Positions 1-9,361 are shown, counted from the stretch's first letter. The stretch: 64,000 bases of DNA from Candidatus Defluviicoccus seviourii (GCA_900609035.2 UXAT02000053.1:1-64000), one strand, 5' to 3'. Notes: generated from the sequence alone by a model not told the origin. Program-made: numbers and translations.

Positions 1-581
1 AAGCCATAGCCGGATGACCCTTTGCCGCCGGTCGCCTCCACCCGCACCAGGCGGATGTCCTCACACCGGGTGGTCGGCGGATCATCCGGCGTGGTGCCGC
101 AGAAGAACGCCATCTGCGTTCCTGCCGCCTGGCCCGGGCCGTTAGCGTCCAAGGTTAAGTCGATGATCTGGACCTTGACGTGCTGCTCGCCGCTGGGCGT
201 GCGCAGGACGCCGGTCAGGTCGGCGTCGTACCCGTCCACGAGCTTTAATACCGACAGGCCTGCGCCCACGCCCTGCAGCGTCGTGTTGCCGCGGATCCGG
301 ACGCAGCCTTGGGATGCCGTGCCGGTGCCGGTCAGCCAGTACACGCCGGCAGGCACCTCGACGAGCCCCCCACCAGCACCATAGGCCGCATCGAGCGCGG
401 CCTGAATGCTGGCCCGGTTGTCGAAGGCGGGGTTGTTGGGCCGCGCGCCGAAATCGAGAATATTAAAGGTCTCGGCGAAGCGTGCCCCCAGGCCGCGCTC
501 GGCCGTGCGGCCGGCGCTGGCCACAAGAGCGTCCTTCAGCCACTGCCCGGACGTAGTGACGTTTCTCTGCGTGACAGGCAC
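1..581 (-). CDS. Tail spike with pectate-lyase-type beta-helix (partial, 3' end outside window)
   Basis: An open frame runs from a GTG at 581 to the window edge (193 codons seen). The start is supported by an AGGAGG seven bases upstream. After about 37 N-terminal residues comes FNILDFGARPNN, then DNRASIQAALDAA and GGLVEVPAGVYWLTGT. This is the typical opening of the pectate-lyase-3 right-handed beta-helix found in phage tail spikes. It is the last gene visible in the late operon, 22 bases after the lyase-like gene. Such spikes bind or cut surface polysaccharide; the substrate cannot be read from the sequence. The catalytic region lies outside the window. Confidence 0.85.
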   Translation of the reverse strand, partial: MPVTQRNVTTSGQWLKDALVASAGRTAERGLGARFAETFNILDFGARPNNPAFDNRASIQAALDAAYGAGGGLVEVPAGVYWLTGTGTASQGCVRIRGNTTLQGVGAGLSVLKLVDGYDADLTGVLRTPSGEQHVKVQIIDLTLDANGPGQAAGTQMAFFCGTTPDDPPTTRCEDIRLVRVEATGGKGSSGYG

Positions 582-603
582 TGATTATCCTCCTCAAAGA
601 GCG

Positions 604-1644
604 TTAAACCCGGCCGTAAACGCGCCAATTGTGCGCGTAGTAGGCGCCGCCATACTGCGGCACCAGAGAGGCCAGGCTCGTCGTGCCGCCGATCATCTCG
701 CGGATGAAAATCCCTCGGAACCGCCAGCCGCCGCCTGACGAGCCGACGAGCTGGCCTGCCCCTGACGTGATGCCACGGTTGCCGACCCAGCCGCCGAGGT
801 CGAGGTTCGGCAGCTGCTTGAGCAGCACGCCATTCAGCCAGATTTCCAGCACGCCATCGCGCCGGTTCGTGTCCACCCGCCCGTACAACTCCAGCCGGTG
901 CCACGCACCGATCGGGATATCCTGTTGCTCCTCGTTCCCGTACCCGGCGATCCGCCAGAGGTCCGAGAACTTATCCGCCCGCAGCACGTCCGCCCCGTTG
1001 ACGTAGGCGCCGACGACATGCGGGTACCAGCCGTAGCGCACGAGCGTTGGGACGGTCGGCCAGTACTTGAAGTTGACGCCAAGCGCTCCGCCCCAGACGT
1101 CCTTGACTTCGGTGACTTCGCCCGCCCAGCCGCGCGGCGCGCTCGCCACCCCCGGCTTCCCATAGTCGCTATGGCCGACGGCGAGGCCGAACGCCGTCTT
1201 GCCGTAAATGTTGCCGTTCGAAGGCCCGCGCAGATCGAACCCCGCCGGGTACTTGATATCCACACACAGCCCGAACTCGCGGTAGCCCTGCGAGAGGTAC
1301 TGATTGCGGTAGTTCATCCAGCCGTGCTGGCCGGCGAAATACGACGCCTTCAAGCAGGGTCTGCCCTCAAACGTCACGAAACTGAGCCGCCGGTTGTTCT
1401 CGCCCGGGAAGGAGTAGTTTGACGAAACGACCGGGTCCTCCTGCACGCGGCTGCCGGTGGTCGCCTGAAGGAACTGCCGGTCGTCGGTCGGCGCGTCCGT
1501 CTCGCCCAAGCGGTCCTGCCAGATCAGGGACAGCCCCTTCGCCCTTAAGACAGGCGCATCGGTCGGTTTCAGCCCGCCTGCGGGCGGCTGTGCAGGTCCC
1601 GTATAGATACCGGCGCTGAGGGGAAGCCCCAGAAACGGCATCAT
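604..1644 (-). CDS. Tail-associated polysaccharide lyase-like protein (PL14/LamG-like fold)
   Basis: 346 residues. The middle and C-terminal parts have the signature of concanavalin-like glycan-binding or lyase domains: FGLCVDIKYPAGFD near residue 135, GKTAFGLAVG near 155, then IPIGAWHRLELYGRVDT and GVLEIWLNGVLL near 245-280. That layout resembles polysaccharide lyase family 14 and related LamG-type proteins. There is no signal peptide. The start overlaps the stop of the preceding fibre gene (ATGATG), so the two are translationally coupled. With the beta-helix spike just downstream, it probably forms part of a depolymerase or receptor-binding complex on the phage tail. Assignment to PL14 is by motif resemblance only. 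Confidence 0.65.
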   Translation of the reverse strand: MMPFLGLPLSAGIYTGPAQPPAGGLKPTDAPVLRAKGLSLIWQDRLGETDAPTDDRQFLQATTGSRVQEDPVVSSNYSFPGENNRRLSFVTFEGRPCLKASYFAGQHGWMNYRNQYLSQGYREFGLCVDIKYPAGFDLRGPSNGNIYGKTAFGLAVGHSDYGKPGVASAPRGWAGEVTEVKDVWGGALGVNFKYWPTVPTLVRYGWYPHVVGAYVNGADVLRADKFSDLWRIAGYGNEEQQDIPIGAWHRLELYGRVDTNRRDGVLEIWLNGVLLKQLPNLDLGGWVGNRGITSGAGQLVGSSGGGWRFRGIFIREMIGGTTSLASLVPQYGGAYYAHNWRVYGRV

Positions 1645-3152
1645 CCCTCAACCGCCTTGCGCACGCTGCCAGACCCATCTTTTCGCGCGGTCAGGTAGAC
1701 GATCTTGGTCGCGTTCGCATCAATCGAGAAAGGATTGCTGAGGCCGACAATCTCGGTGAAGTGACCGTCGCTGGTGTCGATCGTGACGTTCACAGCCGCG
1801 GCGGTGGTGTTCCGCAAGTACACCTTGGTCGCTGCGATCTCGTTGTTGTTTTGGACGTTGATCACAGACCCTTTCAGCGTGGCAGCGCCGGCAAGCGCCA
1901 CATCATAGGCGACGTCGTGGTAGCTGTCGGCCCACCAGCCGGCGCCCGCCGCGACCGTCTCGAAGGCGCAGCCGCCGGTGTACGCATTCGCGTGCAGAAT
2001 GTGGTTGGTGTAGCCAGGGCCGTTGGCGGGTGACTTCACCGTGACCCCAGCGGCCCCGGCGATGGCGCCACCGCTGTTGAACTGGACCATCCCGCCGTCG
2101 CCCCCGGCCGCGGCGGCCTGAGCTGCGATCGTGACATCAACAGTGTCGCCGTTGACGGCCGCCATGACACCAGCGCCGGTGAACTTGACCTTTGTCTGCT
2201 GCCCTAACGCCGTCCCCTCGTCGTACCAGGTGATGGGGCTGCCGCCGCCGGAACCGCCGCCGGCATTCACCTTGTAAATCGCGATATTGCACGACCCCCC
2301 AACGGTCTTGACGTCCGCGTTCGTGCTCGCGGGCGCCGTCTGCACCGCGATCTTCTTGCCCGGTGTGGCGAGGTTCAGGTACCCGCTGCCGGCCCCGTAG
2401 GCGTTCTGGATCCCGGTGCTCGAGGATGATCCGGCCTCACTCGTGATGACCGTCGACCCCGGGACCGTCGCCCAGCTCCCGCCGGCATCGGAGCGCAGCG
2501 TTACGGTCGTGAGCCCCTTGACGTTGGCCTCAGCGAAATTCAGGCCGACATCGTATTCAATGTAGAACTCGCCCGTGTCATTGATCGTAATTTCCCACGG
2601 GCTTGCCGTCGGCAACACCACGGTCGAGTCGAGCGCGTAGGCGGCTGTGTTGTAGTTGACATTCCCGGTTGAGCCGTCAGTGACCGTGGTGCCATCGGCC
2701 GCGTTATAAGCCAAGCACACGAGCGTCAGGCCGGCTGCCCCTCCCTCTGCCGAGACCAATCGCCAATCCGTCCCCCCCAACGCGGCATCGAGGAGGCTCA
2801 CCGTCGCCGCACCGTTGAGGTTGACCTGTGCCCCCGCCGCGATGCCGTCGAGCTTGGCCTTATCGCCGGCCGTAAGGAACCCATCAACCTGGCTCGTCGC
2901 CGCCGAGTGGCTGTGGCTCGAGCCGGCCTTGCCGGCGAGTGCGGCGGAGAGGTCGGTCTGGTCGGCGAGCGTGCCTGTGATGTCGCCCCAGGTGGCAGGC
3001 CCCCCGCCACCGCCGCCGCCGACCTCAGACAGCGGCAACCGCGCAGGCACGCTGACCCCGCCGACCGTGGCCAGTGTGATGAGCTCGATCCCATCCTCGG
3101 CAGTGACGACCGGCAATTGGTCGAGTGCCACCGGCGCTCGTTCGTCAGCCAT
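1641..3152 (-). CDS. Phage tail fibre protein
   Basis: 503 residues from an ATG at 3152 that follows a GGAG motif. The N-terminus holds ALDQLPVVTAEDGIELI, then a glycine run, then WGDITGTLADQTDLSAALAGK and the fibre signature DGFLTAGDKAKLDGIAAGA near residues 90-110, which is common in tail fibres and long phage adhesins. The C-terminal half is low in charge and rich in Gly, Ala, Thr and Val, as expected for trimeric beta structure. It lies between a shorter fibre-like gene and the lyase-like gene. Receptor unknown. Confidence 0.8.
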   Translation of the reverse strand: MADERAPVALDQLPVVTAEDGIELITLATVGGVSVPARLPLSEVGGGGGGGPATWGDITGTLADQTDLSAALAGKAGSSHSHSAATSQVDGFLTAGDKAKLDGIAAGAQVNLNGAATVSLLDAALGGTDWRLVSAEGGAAGLTLVCLAYNAADGTTVTDGSTGNVNYNTAAYALDSTVVLPTASPWEITINDTGEFYIEYDVGLNFAEANVKGLTTVTLRSDAGGSWATVPGSTVITSEAGSSSSTGIQNAYGAGSGYLNLATPGKKIAVQTAPASTNADVKTVGGSCNIAIYKVNAGGGSGGGSPITWYDEGTALGQQTKVKFTGAGVMAAVNGDTVDVTIAAQAAAAGGDGGMVQFNSGGAIAGAAGVTVKSPANGPGYTNHILHANAYTGGCAFETVAAGAGWWADSYHDVAYDVALAGAATLKGSVINVQNNNEIAATKVYLRNTTAAAVNVTIDTSDGHFTEIVGLSNPFSIDANATKIVYLTARKDGSGSVRKAVEG

Positions 3153-3163
3153 GGTTCTTCTCC

Positions 3164-3859
3164 TTACGCACCCAACCGCACCAGCACGCCCTTGGTATAG
3201 ACCTCGGCGTCGATGTTTGCGGGATAGCCCAAACCGTCCGTCGCGCGGGTGACGGTGCATCGGTGCTCGATGCGATAGTTCTTTGCGGCGCTGGGTTGGA
3301 TCACGCCCGCGATCCGGCTCCTCTGGGTGTGTCCGTTGCCGGCGGCGCCATACTCCGACGTGCCCAGCAGCGCTGCGGCACCCGCGGTCACGTCCCACAG
3401 CCGGGCTTGGTGGGTGCCGACCTGGCTGGCCGGGCAGGTGATCTCGACCCAGTAGGTGCCCGGCTGAAGCGTGATGACATTCGAGTTGACGACGCACAGG
3501 CCCGCAGGGTCCGCCAGCTCGGCGATCGATCGGGTGTGCCAGGAGCCGGCGGTGAAGGTGCCGCCGGCGGTGTTCTGCGTCTTGATGTCGCCCAGCTCGA
3601 TGATCTGCGGCACTGACGAGCCGCTGATGAGCAGGCCGATCGCTTGGGAGAGCTGCTCCGTGCTGTCCAGACTGGGCGTGAGGCCGGCCGCGAGGATGAC
3701 GTTGCGGATCTCCTCCACCAGCATGGAAAACATGAATGGGGTGAAGATCGTCCCGGCGCTGCCTGCAGCCCCCTGAGCCACCGGGTACCCCTGCGGCAGG
3801 CTGGGCGACGGTGCCGTTGGCTGGGTGGCGGAGACGGTCTCTGCGCGAATGCGGTCCAT
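3164..3859 (-). CDS. Tail fibre / tail tip structural protein
   Basis: 231 residues, ATG at 3859. The N-terminal part (IFTPFMFSMLVEEIRNVILAAG, about residues 38-59) resembles the region of phage fibre proteins that counts fibre or baseplate attachments. The C-terminal half (about 100-231) is predicted beta-rich, with TYWVEITCPASQVGTHQARLW and a final VLVRLGA, resembling jelly-roll tips. It starts a few bases after gp48 and 12 bases before the long fibre gene. It could be the fibre adaptor or a receptor-binding tip; no family was firmly recognised. Confidence 0.6.
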   Translation of the reverse strand: MDRIRAETVSATQPTAPSPSLPQGYPVAQGAAGSAGTIFTPFMFSMLVEEIRNVILAAGLTPSLDSTEQLSQAIGLLISGSSVPQIIELGDIKTQNTAGGTFTAGSWHTRSIAELADPAGLCVVNSNVITLQPGTYWVEITCPASQVGTHQARLWDVTAGAAALLGTSEYGAAGNGHTQRSRIAGVIQPSAAKNYRIEHRCTVTRATDGLGYPANIDAEVYTKGVLVRLGA

Positions 3860-3867
3860 TGCGGTTC

Positions 3868-4725
3868 CTATCCGATGATCAGGAAGGCGTTGCCGCCGGC
3901 GACGAGATAGCCGCCACCGGCGTCGATCAGGTAGCCCCCGTCCGGCAGAGCGGAGGCTTCGCCAGGCAGCGGCGCGATCGAGCCGGGCGCAACCTCCTCG
4001 TAGGCGACGCGGGTGTGCGCCGGCATTGCCGCGGTGATGAGGCATTTGAGCGCGTCGATGCGGCCAGGCCAGGCGAAGGACTCGCCGAACCGGTTATCGC
4101 CGAACCCGAACGCCCCGCCGCCGCCATCACTCTCGACCGACAGCTTCCACCATTGTGATGCCGCTGCATCCACCAGGGAGCCGCCGAACAGCGGCTGCCC
4201 AAAGCGCGACGGACGGTACTCGGTGATCCGGGTGACAAACCCCGCCGACCGGGCGAGCGCCACGAAATACGCCGGCGCGGCACCGCCAATGGCCCGCCAA
4301 CGCAAAGCCGCCTCCGCTGCACGCGCCGGCAGCGTGGGGGCGAGCTCCGGCAGGCAGGGGGTCGGCAGACCAACTGAGGCTTCAAGTTCGGGCAGCATGG
4401 AGCGCGCGCGCTCCGGGATGGCTTGGCCCAGCGTCTGCTCGGCCGCTGTGTGCAGCCGCGCCAGCACGGCACCGATCGCGCCCAACAACCCCATCAGCAC
4501 CGAGCCAGGAGCCCGGCACCAGGCGGCGCCGACCGGCGTAATCTGGGCGATACCCGCGCCGTAGGCCACTTCCCTGTCAGCCGGCAGCCACGGGTCCGGC
4601 TGCACAGGCGCCGCCGGCGTCGGCTGGTCGCCCAAGCCAGGTAACAGGAGCAGGCGGCCATCGGGGGCGGTCAGATAGTCGCCGGCCGGCGTGCCGGCGT
4701 AGCGGCCGTCGGTGAATACAGCCAT
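3868..4725 (-). CDS. Baseplate protein, Mu gp48 / DUF2313 (YmfQ-like) family
   Basis: About 285 residues. It starts at the ATG at 4725, or at a GTG one codon upstream that overlaps the gp47 stop. Residues about 45-190 carry the family core: PADREVAYGAGIAQITPVGAAW, a central LPELEASVGLP, and AAPAYFVALARSAGFVTRITEYRP. The protein is longer than typical gp48 because of an N-terminal stretch of about 45 residues and a Gly-rich tail. Its place directly after the gpJ-like baseplate wedge protein matches Mu and P2 order. Expected role: linking baseplate wedges to the fibres. Confidence 0.8.
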   Translation of the reverse strand: MAVFTDGRYAGTPAGDYLTAPDGRLLLLPGLGDQPTPAAPVQPDPWLPADREVAYGAGIAQITPVGAAWCRAPGSVLMGLLGAIGAVLARLHTAAEQTLGQAIPERARSMLPELEASVGLPTPCLPELAPTLPARAAEAALRWRAIGGAAPAYFVALARSAGFVTRITEYRPSRFGQPLFGGSLVDAAASQWWKLSVESDGGGGAFGFGDNRFGESFAWPGRIDALKCLITAAMPAHTRVAYEEVAPGSIAPLPGEASALPDGGYLIDAGGGYLVAGGNAFLIIG

Positions 4726-5804
4726 CACGCCCCCCAGGTGATGGTGCCGAGCACGGCGATCGATCCGCTCTCAAGCGTGACGTTCGCGGCTGGCTGCACC
4801 AGGACGTGATCATACTCCCCCGCCGCGGCCGAGATCGCGGCATCGAGGTGTGTGCGTAGCAGCGTCCGGCCGGGCGCCGTTTCGGCGGTGATCACTTCCG
4901 TAAGCGCCGCCGCCACCGCGGCCCGCACGGCCGCCGTATCCGGCTCGACCGTCAGCTGAAAATCGACCGCGTGGAGGTGTGGCGCCACAACGAGCACATC
5001 TGCCGTCACCGGCCGGCGCAGTGCCGCATCGGTGGCGGGGTCCCGCTCCTCGATGTAGGCCGTGATCGGCGCAAGCGCCTCCGGCGGCGGCGCCTCGCCC
5101 GGATAGCGGTCATCGATCATGACGCGGACGACGATGCCGGATCCGCCGGAGCGGTCGACCCAGACCCGCGCGCTCGGGTAGATATCCCACACCCAACGCT
5201 TGTAATCGGCCTCGCTGCCACCGGCCGGCGCGTTCTGTGTCCGTGCCAGCACCCGCGCCCGGTACTGCTCCGTTGTTTCCGCATCCGAGCCGCCGCTGAG
5301 ACCGGAGCCCCCCACCGCGGCGGCCGTGTTGACGCCGGCGATCGGCGAGACCAGGCGCACAACGGCACCAGCGGCGAGATTACCAGCCATGCCAGGCGCC
5401 GCGGCCACCACCGGCACGGTGGCAGCCCCATCGACGATCGCGATCGCGGCATCGGTCAGGTATTGAGCGCCATTATCGGCACGCAGCCGGGTTGCGGCCG
5501 GGATCACGCTGCCCGTGATGCCGCTGAAGACCACCAAGCCGGTGGCGTAGGCAGCGGCGTGTTCCGCCACCCCGAAAGTGCGGCCATGCTCCCGTAAGGC
5601 CTCGATATCGGCCGTCGATGGATACATCTGCTGCGCCAGCCAGGCCAGGTAGGCGTACAGCCCGTCGATCGGGCCGGCCATGATCTTGGCGAGTTGTCCC
5701 AACACCGACACCGGCGGCCGCGCGTCGGCGCCGGGGATGTAGGCATCGATCGCGGCCTCGAGGTCGGCGACGAGGTCGTGAATCGGCGGCCGCTCAGACG
5801 GCAT
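4725..5804 (-). CDS. Baseplate wedge protein, Mu gp47 / P2 J-like
   Basis: 359 residues from ATG 5804, overlapping the gp46 stop by 11 bases. It shows the baseplate_J pattern: DLEAAIDAYIPGADARPPVSVLG near the N-terminus, YATGLVVFSGITGSVIPAATRL near 90-110, a GGSDAETTEQYRARVLART segment near 170-190, and NAPAGGSEADYKRWVWDI just after. These are standard gp47/GpJ blocks. It builds the baseplate wedge that opens during sheath contraction. Confidence 0.92.
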   Translation of the reverse strand: MPSERPPIHDLVADLEAAIDAYIPGADARPPVSVLGQLAKIMAGPIDGLYAYLAWLAQQMYPSTADIEALREHGRTFGVAEHAAAYATGLVVFSGITGSVIPAATRLRADNGAQYLTDAAIAIVDGAATVPVVAAAPGMAGNLAAGAVVRLVSPIAGVNTAAAVGGSGLSGGSDAETTEQYRARVLARTQNAPAGGSEADYKRWVWDIYPSARVWVDRSGGSGIVVRVMIDDRYPGEAPPPEALAPITAYIEERDPATDAALRRPVTADVLVVAPHLHAVDFQLTVEPDTAAVRAAVAAALTEVITAETAPGRTLLRTHLDAAISAAAGEYDHVLVQPAANVTLESGSIAVLGTITWGA

Positions 5805-6276
5805 CTTGAGGCTCCCACAGGTTTCGCCAGCGGTACTCGACGCGGGCACCACCCTCGGGACGAGTGACCACAACGTCGAGCTCAATCCTGCTCTCCGCCG
5901 GCACCGCTGTCGCCACAACGTCCACCCTCTCGGCAATCCCGGCGCGGCGCAGCCACGCCAGGCCTTCCTGCGCGTAGGTCCGCGCCCGGGCCGCTGTTTC
6001 CGCCAGCGTCTTCTCGCGCGAGAGAAGCCACAGCCGTGAGCCCAGCGGCGCATCCGCCGTCAACGCGTCCCCCCACCAGCCCCGGCGGTCCCCGTTGTAC
6101 TGCGCAGGCGCGCCTCCCGGCAGCGCATCGCCCTCCTGCGCGCGCCTGTCGGTGAACAAGGAGAGGGTCACGGCCGTCTCCAGCCCATCATCCGTGACCA
6201 GGTCCCCCGTCACCGGATCGAGCACCAGGTCGAATGCCCCCAGCGCGGGGTCGTAGCGGAGCGCGAGATCGGTCAA
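5794..6276 (-). CDS. Baseplate protein, Mu gp46-like (T4 gp25-type)
   Basis: 160 residues if translation starts at TTG 6276, just after the gp45 stop; GGAGGAG lies about ten bases upstream and no ATG or GTG fits. The N-terminus LTDLALRYDPALGAFDLVLD and the block DGLETAVTLSLFTDRRA are typical of the GP46 family, followed by RRGWWGDAL near residue 65. Wedge component of contractile-tail baseplates. The upstream open frame to 6498 lies inside gp45 and is not expected to be translated. Confidence 0.85.
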   Translation of the reverse strand: MTDLALRYDPALGAFDLVLDPVTGDLVTDDGLETAVTLSLFTDRRAQEGDALPGGAPAQYNGDRRGWWGDALTADAPLGSRLWLLSREKTLAETAARARTYAQEGLAWLRRAGIAERVDVVATAVPAESRIELDVVVTRPEGGARVEYRWRNLWEPQDAV

Positions 6277-6277
6277 C

Positions 6278-6967
6278 TCAAGGGATCTCCTCCGGCGCCG
6301 GCGGCAGCTCGGCCGCCGCGGTGCCGGTGTAGTGGTAGGCGCGGGCGGCGGGGGTGAACGACATCCCCGTGCCGCCGGCATCCCAGATGGCCCGCAGCAC
6401 GCCGTGCAGGCGCGCGATGCTGCCAGCGAGGCGCGCCAGGCCGGTGGCCACAAGCTCGACGATGCCGGCATTGGCGGAGAACCGGACCGCCGCCTCAACG
6501 CTCACCTCCGGCGCCACCAGGCTGATCCGCTGCCCCGCGGTCATAGCCACCGTCTCTGTGGCATCGATGGCGATCTCACGGCCGGTCACCGTCACAATCT
6601 GCGCCGAGAACACCCGGATGCCGTCGCGTGCCAGCAGGACGTATTGGCCTTGGTCGTCATAGATGGCGACCTCGCCCGCCGCCTGCGCGCGCAGGCGGTA
6701 ACGGCGGTCGGCCACCGCGAGCACGATGGGGTGATTACGCCGCCCTGCCCCGAACGTGACGACCGCCTCGGCGCCAGGCAGCGGATTGGAGGCAAACCCG
6801 TACTCCTGCAGGTGCTCGGCGCCATCCATCACCTCGCCCGCCATCGCCTCCACCTGCAGGCGCTGGATCTTGCCGGCCGCGTCGGTCGTGTGGACAACAG
6901 CCCGCGCCGGCGCACTGGTCGCCTGGTCCCTGCGGGCGCGGTTGCGGGCGCGGGGCGATGACGCCAT
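6278..6967 (-). CDS. Baseplate assembly / spike protein, Mu gp45 (gpV-like)
   Basis: 229 residues, starting right after the gpP stop. After a basic N-terminus it carries IQRLQVEAMAGEVMDGAEHL and EYGFASNPLPGAEAVVTFGAGRRNHPIVLAVADRRYR (residues about 33-95), the OB-fold block of the Mu gp45 family. It ends in a repetitive beta segment (ATETVAMTAGQRISLVAPEV) that would form the trimeric beta-helical needle. It acts as the membrane-puncturing tip below the tail tube. Confidence 0.9.
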   Translation of the reverse strand: MASSPRARNRARRDQATSAPARAVVHTTDAAGKIQRLQVEAMAGEVMDGAEHLQEYGFASNPLPGAEAVVTFGAGRRNHPIVLAVADRRYRLRAQAAGEVAIYDDQGQYVLLARDGIRVFSAQIVTVTGREIAIDATETVAMTAGQRISLVAPEVSVEAAVRFSANAGIVELVATGLARLAGSIARLHGVLRAIWDAGGTGMSFTPAARAYHYTGTAAAELPPAPEEIP

Positions 6968-8053
6968 TTACCGCCCCCCCTCAGCCGCTGCGGTCTCAGC
7001 CGGGTCAGGCAGATAGGCGTCGGGGTCGGCGAGCTCCATCTCGGTCATCGTCCCGGCGTCGGAGATGTTGTAGCGGCAAGTGGCGATCAGCCATTCGCGG
7101 TCTCCGTTCCAGGGATCGCTGGTGCGGACGCGGGTGTTGGGGCGCCACAGAACCCCGCCGCCGTCCATCCAGCCGACGACCGCCGCCTGCGCGCGCACGC
7201 CGCGCGCGCGCCGCACCACGGCTTCCCACTGCGCGCGTTGAAGCGCCACACCAGCGTCAGCGGCATCTTCGGCCGGCAGGACCAGCGGCCGATAGCGCGT
7301 GACGGCCGGATCGCGGGCCTCCCCGCGCACGTGGCAGTAATCGGCCACTGCCTCGTCATCCCCGCCCGGCCGCTGCGCCAGGACGCGGTATTGGGAATAG
7401 CGGTCCATGTGGTCCTCATCGAGGGTCCATGTGACCACATTCCCCTTGGCCCCGCCGGTCAGCAGGCCCGAGGCCGTGCCGGACTCACCCGCCCTGGCGA
7501 TGACCAGGCCGCCGGCGCCGTCCGGCAGCGCCAGGCAGCCGCGTAAGCGGCAGGCGCGCTCGATCGCCTCCCAGGCCGTCTCCCCGTGCTCCAGGCGCCA
7601 GAACGCAAAGCGTGCGCCCGTATCCGTATCGGCCGTCACCGGCACCGCGAACGGGGCGGCCAGGATCGCGGCTAACTCCTCCAGCTTCAACCCCCGCCAC
7701 TCGGCAGGGGAATGAATTGCCGTGCAGTCCACCAGGTCCGCGGTCGCATCCCGCCCGCTGACGCTGAGTCCGTGCGTGCCTGCGCCCCAGGTGTGCTGGG
7801 TGCGGTCGACCCAACCGGTGATCACCGGCTGGCCCGCAAGCTCCAGCACGCAGTGCTCCCCCGCCTTGATTCCACCAGAGCTGGCCGGGCTGTCCGTGTA
7901 GGCGATATCGAACCCCCCGCTGCCCGCCTCCATCGATCGCACGACCGAGACATCGGTCCAGCCGCCATAGCGGCTGCCGCCGATCACCAGCTGGATGTCC
8001 TGGCTCTGCGGCCGGGGTGTTCCCCTGGGGCGGAGTTGGATGGCCTCAACCAT
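6968..8053 (-). CDS. Tail/baseplate hub protein, Mu gpP (gp44) / P2 gpD-like
   Basis: 361 residues from ATG 8053, overlapping the gpN stop by eight bases. It shows YGGWTDVSVVRSMEAGSGGFDI near residues 28-50, then the hub-protein pattern VISGRD-like LSVSGRDATADLVDCTA near 105 and a C-terminal TRVRTSDPWNGDREWLI typical of gpP/gpD. These proteins form the baseplate hub that carries the gp45 spike. Confidence 0.9.
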   Translation of the reverse strand: MVEAIQLRPRGTPRPQSQDIQLVIGGSRYGGWTDVSVVRSMEAGSGGFDIAYTDSPASSGGIKAGEHCVLELAGQPVITGWVDRTQHTWGAGTHGLSVSGRDATADLVDCTAIHSPAEWRGLKLEELAAILAAPFAVPVTADTDTGARFAFWRLEHGETAWEAIERACRLRGCLALPDGAGGLVIARAGESGTASGLLTGGAKGNVVTWTLDEDHMDRYSQYRVLAQRPGGDDEAVADYCHVRGEARDPAVTRYRPLVLPAEDAADAGVALQRAQWEAVVRRARGVRAQAAVVGWMDGGGVLWRPNTRVRTSDPWNGDREWLIATCRYNISDAGTMTEMELADPDAYLPDPAETAAAEGGR

Positions 8054-9317
8054 AGAGCACCCCGCCCGCATTTTTGGTAATGCCGGCGACCAGCACCTGC
8101 AGTGGCGAAGCGGCGAACAGCGGATGGGGGATGCGGTTGCGCGCGGCAATCTCATCGGCCCGCCCGAGGACGCTCGCGGGCTGAGCACCGTAGACATCCC
8201 ACGCGACCGCGAGGGCAGGCCGCCAGCCGGCGAATTCGAGTGTCAGCACCCGCGGCAGCCGCGGCGCCGCATCCGAGACCGCGCGGACGACGGCTCCTCG
8301 CAGCCGCATGATGCTGGCCTGCTCAGCCGCGTCAGCCCCACTTGCGACATCATCGAGCCGGGTTGCCAGCGCCGTCCGTGCCTCGATGGCCTCGTCGTAG
8401 GTCGCGAAGCTGCCCGTCGCCGCCGCACGCGCGGCGCCGATCACGCCGGCGCGTCGCACCAGCGCCGCCAATGCCGCCCGCCGGGTTGCCATTGCTGCCG
8501 TCTGTGACGCTGTGCCATTGCCCAATGGCCTCAGCCGCGGCGCCCAGTCTGCGATCGCGAGCCACTGCCGCCATGTCAGTCCGGCCAGCCGCTCACTCCC
8601 CAACAGTGCCAGCATCCGGTCCGCGAGCAGGGAAGGTGTCTCGACCAGTGTGCGGGCGTCGGCCGCCAGCATCAGCGCCGCCCGTGCCCACTGAGCCGCC
8701 TGGTTGGCGGTCGCCGCCACAGTGCCGGCTGCGGCCTTGATGTCATCCGCTGCCACCCCGACCACTGCCGCGGCGTCGTCGATCGCGGCTTCGGCCAGGC
8801 CGGACACGCTGAACCCGCGCACGAAGGCGGCCCTGGCACCGGCCGCCGCTCCCGCTGCTGCGGCCGCCGTTGCGGCCGCATGGTCCGTCTCCAAGGTGGG
8901 GTACGCTGCCTCGCCGGCCTCGAGGAAGGCGATCGAGAACCGGGCGATCCCGCCTTCCTTCGAGGATTGGCCCCACTCGAAGGTGTCAACGACGGCGTCG
9001 ACCTCCCCGCGCCAGGGGTCGGTCCACACGCCAGCGCCGCCGCGCTCCAGGGCCGCGGCGAAGGCCCGCGCCAGCGTCAGGACATCGCGCCCCAACAGGT
9101 ACGCTACCACCTGCCAGCGGCGCTGGCGGCGGCCCATATCCTCCGGGTACGGCTCGTCGCGCAAGGGATACTCGTGCACGGCGAGCCTGCGCCCGCCCGA
9201 GGCCGTGGCATCCTCGACGAAACAGGCAAGCCCGCGCCAGGACGCCGGGCGGAGACCATCGCGCCAGCCCGTCACCGGCCTGTCTCCCCCCGCGTCTTTA
9301 ATGATGCCGGCGACCAT
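8046..9317 (-). CDS. DNA circularisation / tail protein, Mu gpN (gp43) family
   Basis: Up to 423 residues from ATG 9317. The family N-terminal domain begins at WRDGLRPASWRGLACFVEDA, so a GTG at 9275 (giving a protein 14 residues shorter) is a good alternative start. Hallmarks follow: GRRLAVHEYPLRDEPYPEDMG, and GAGVWTDPWRGEV near residue 95. The C-terminus ends with the short PLQVLVAGITKNAGG, whose second half is echoed in the N-terminal extension (VAGIIKDAGG). It lies between the tape measure and gpP as in Mu and contributes to the baseplate. Confidence 0.87.
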   Translation of the reverse strand: MVAGIIKDAGGDRPVTGWRDGLRPASWRGLACFVEDATASGGRRLAVHEYPLRDEPYPEDMGRRQRRWQVVAYLLGRDVLTLARAFAAALERGGAGVWTDPWRGEVDAVVDTFEWGQSSKEGGIARFSIAFLEAGEAAYPTLETDHAAATAAAAAGAAAGARAAFVRGFSVSGLAEAAIDDAAAVVGVAADDIKAAAGTVAATANQAAQWARAALMLAADARTLVETPSLLADRMLALLGSERLAGLTWRQWLAIADWAPRLRPLGNGTASQTAAMATRRAALAALVRRAGVIGAARAAATGSFATYDEAIEARTALATRLDDVASGADAAEQASIMRLRGAVVRAVSDAAPRLPRVLTLEFAGWRPALAVAWDVYGAQPASVLGRADEIAARNRIPHPLFAASPLQVLVAGITKNAGGVLYG

Positions 9318-9361
9318 GGCGGCGGAAGCATCAGGATCTCAAGCGGGCGTTTGAAGGCCAT

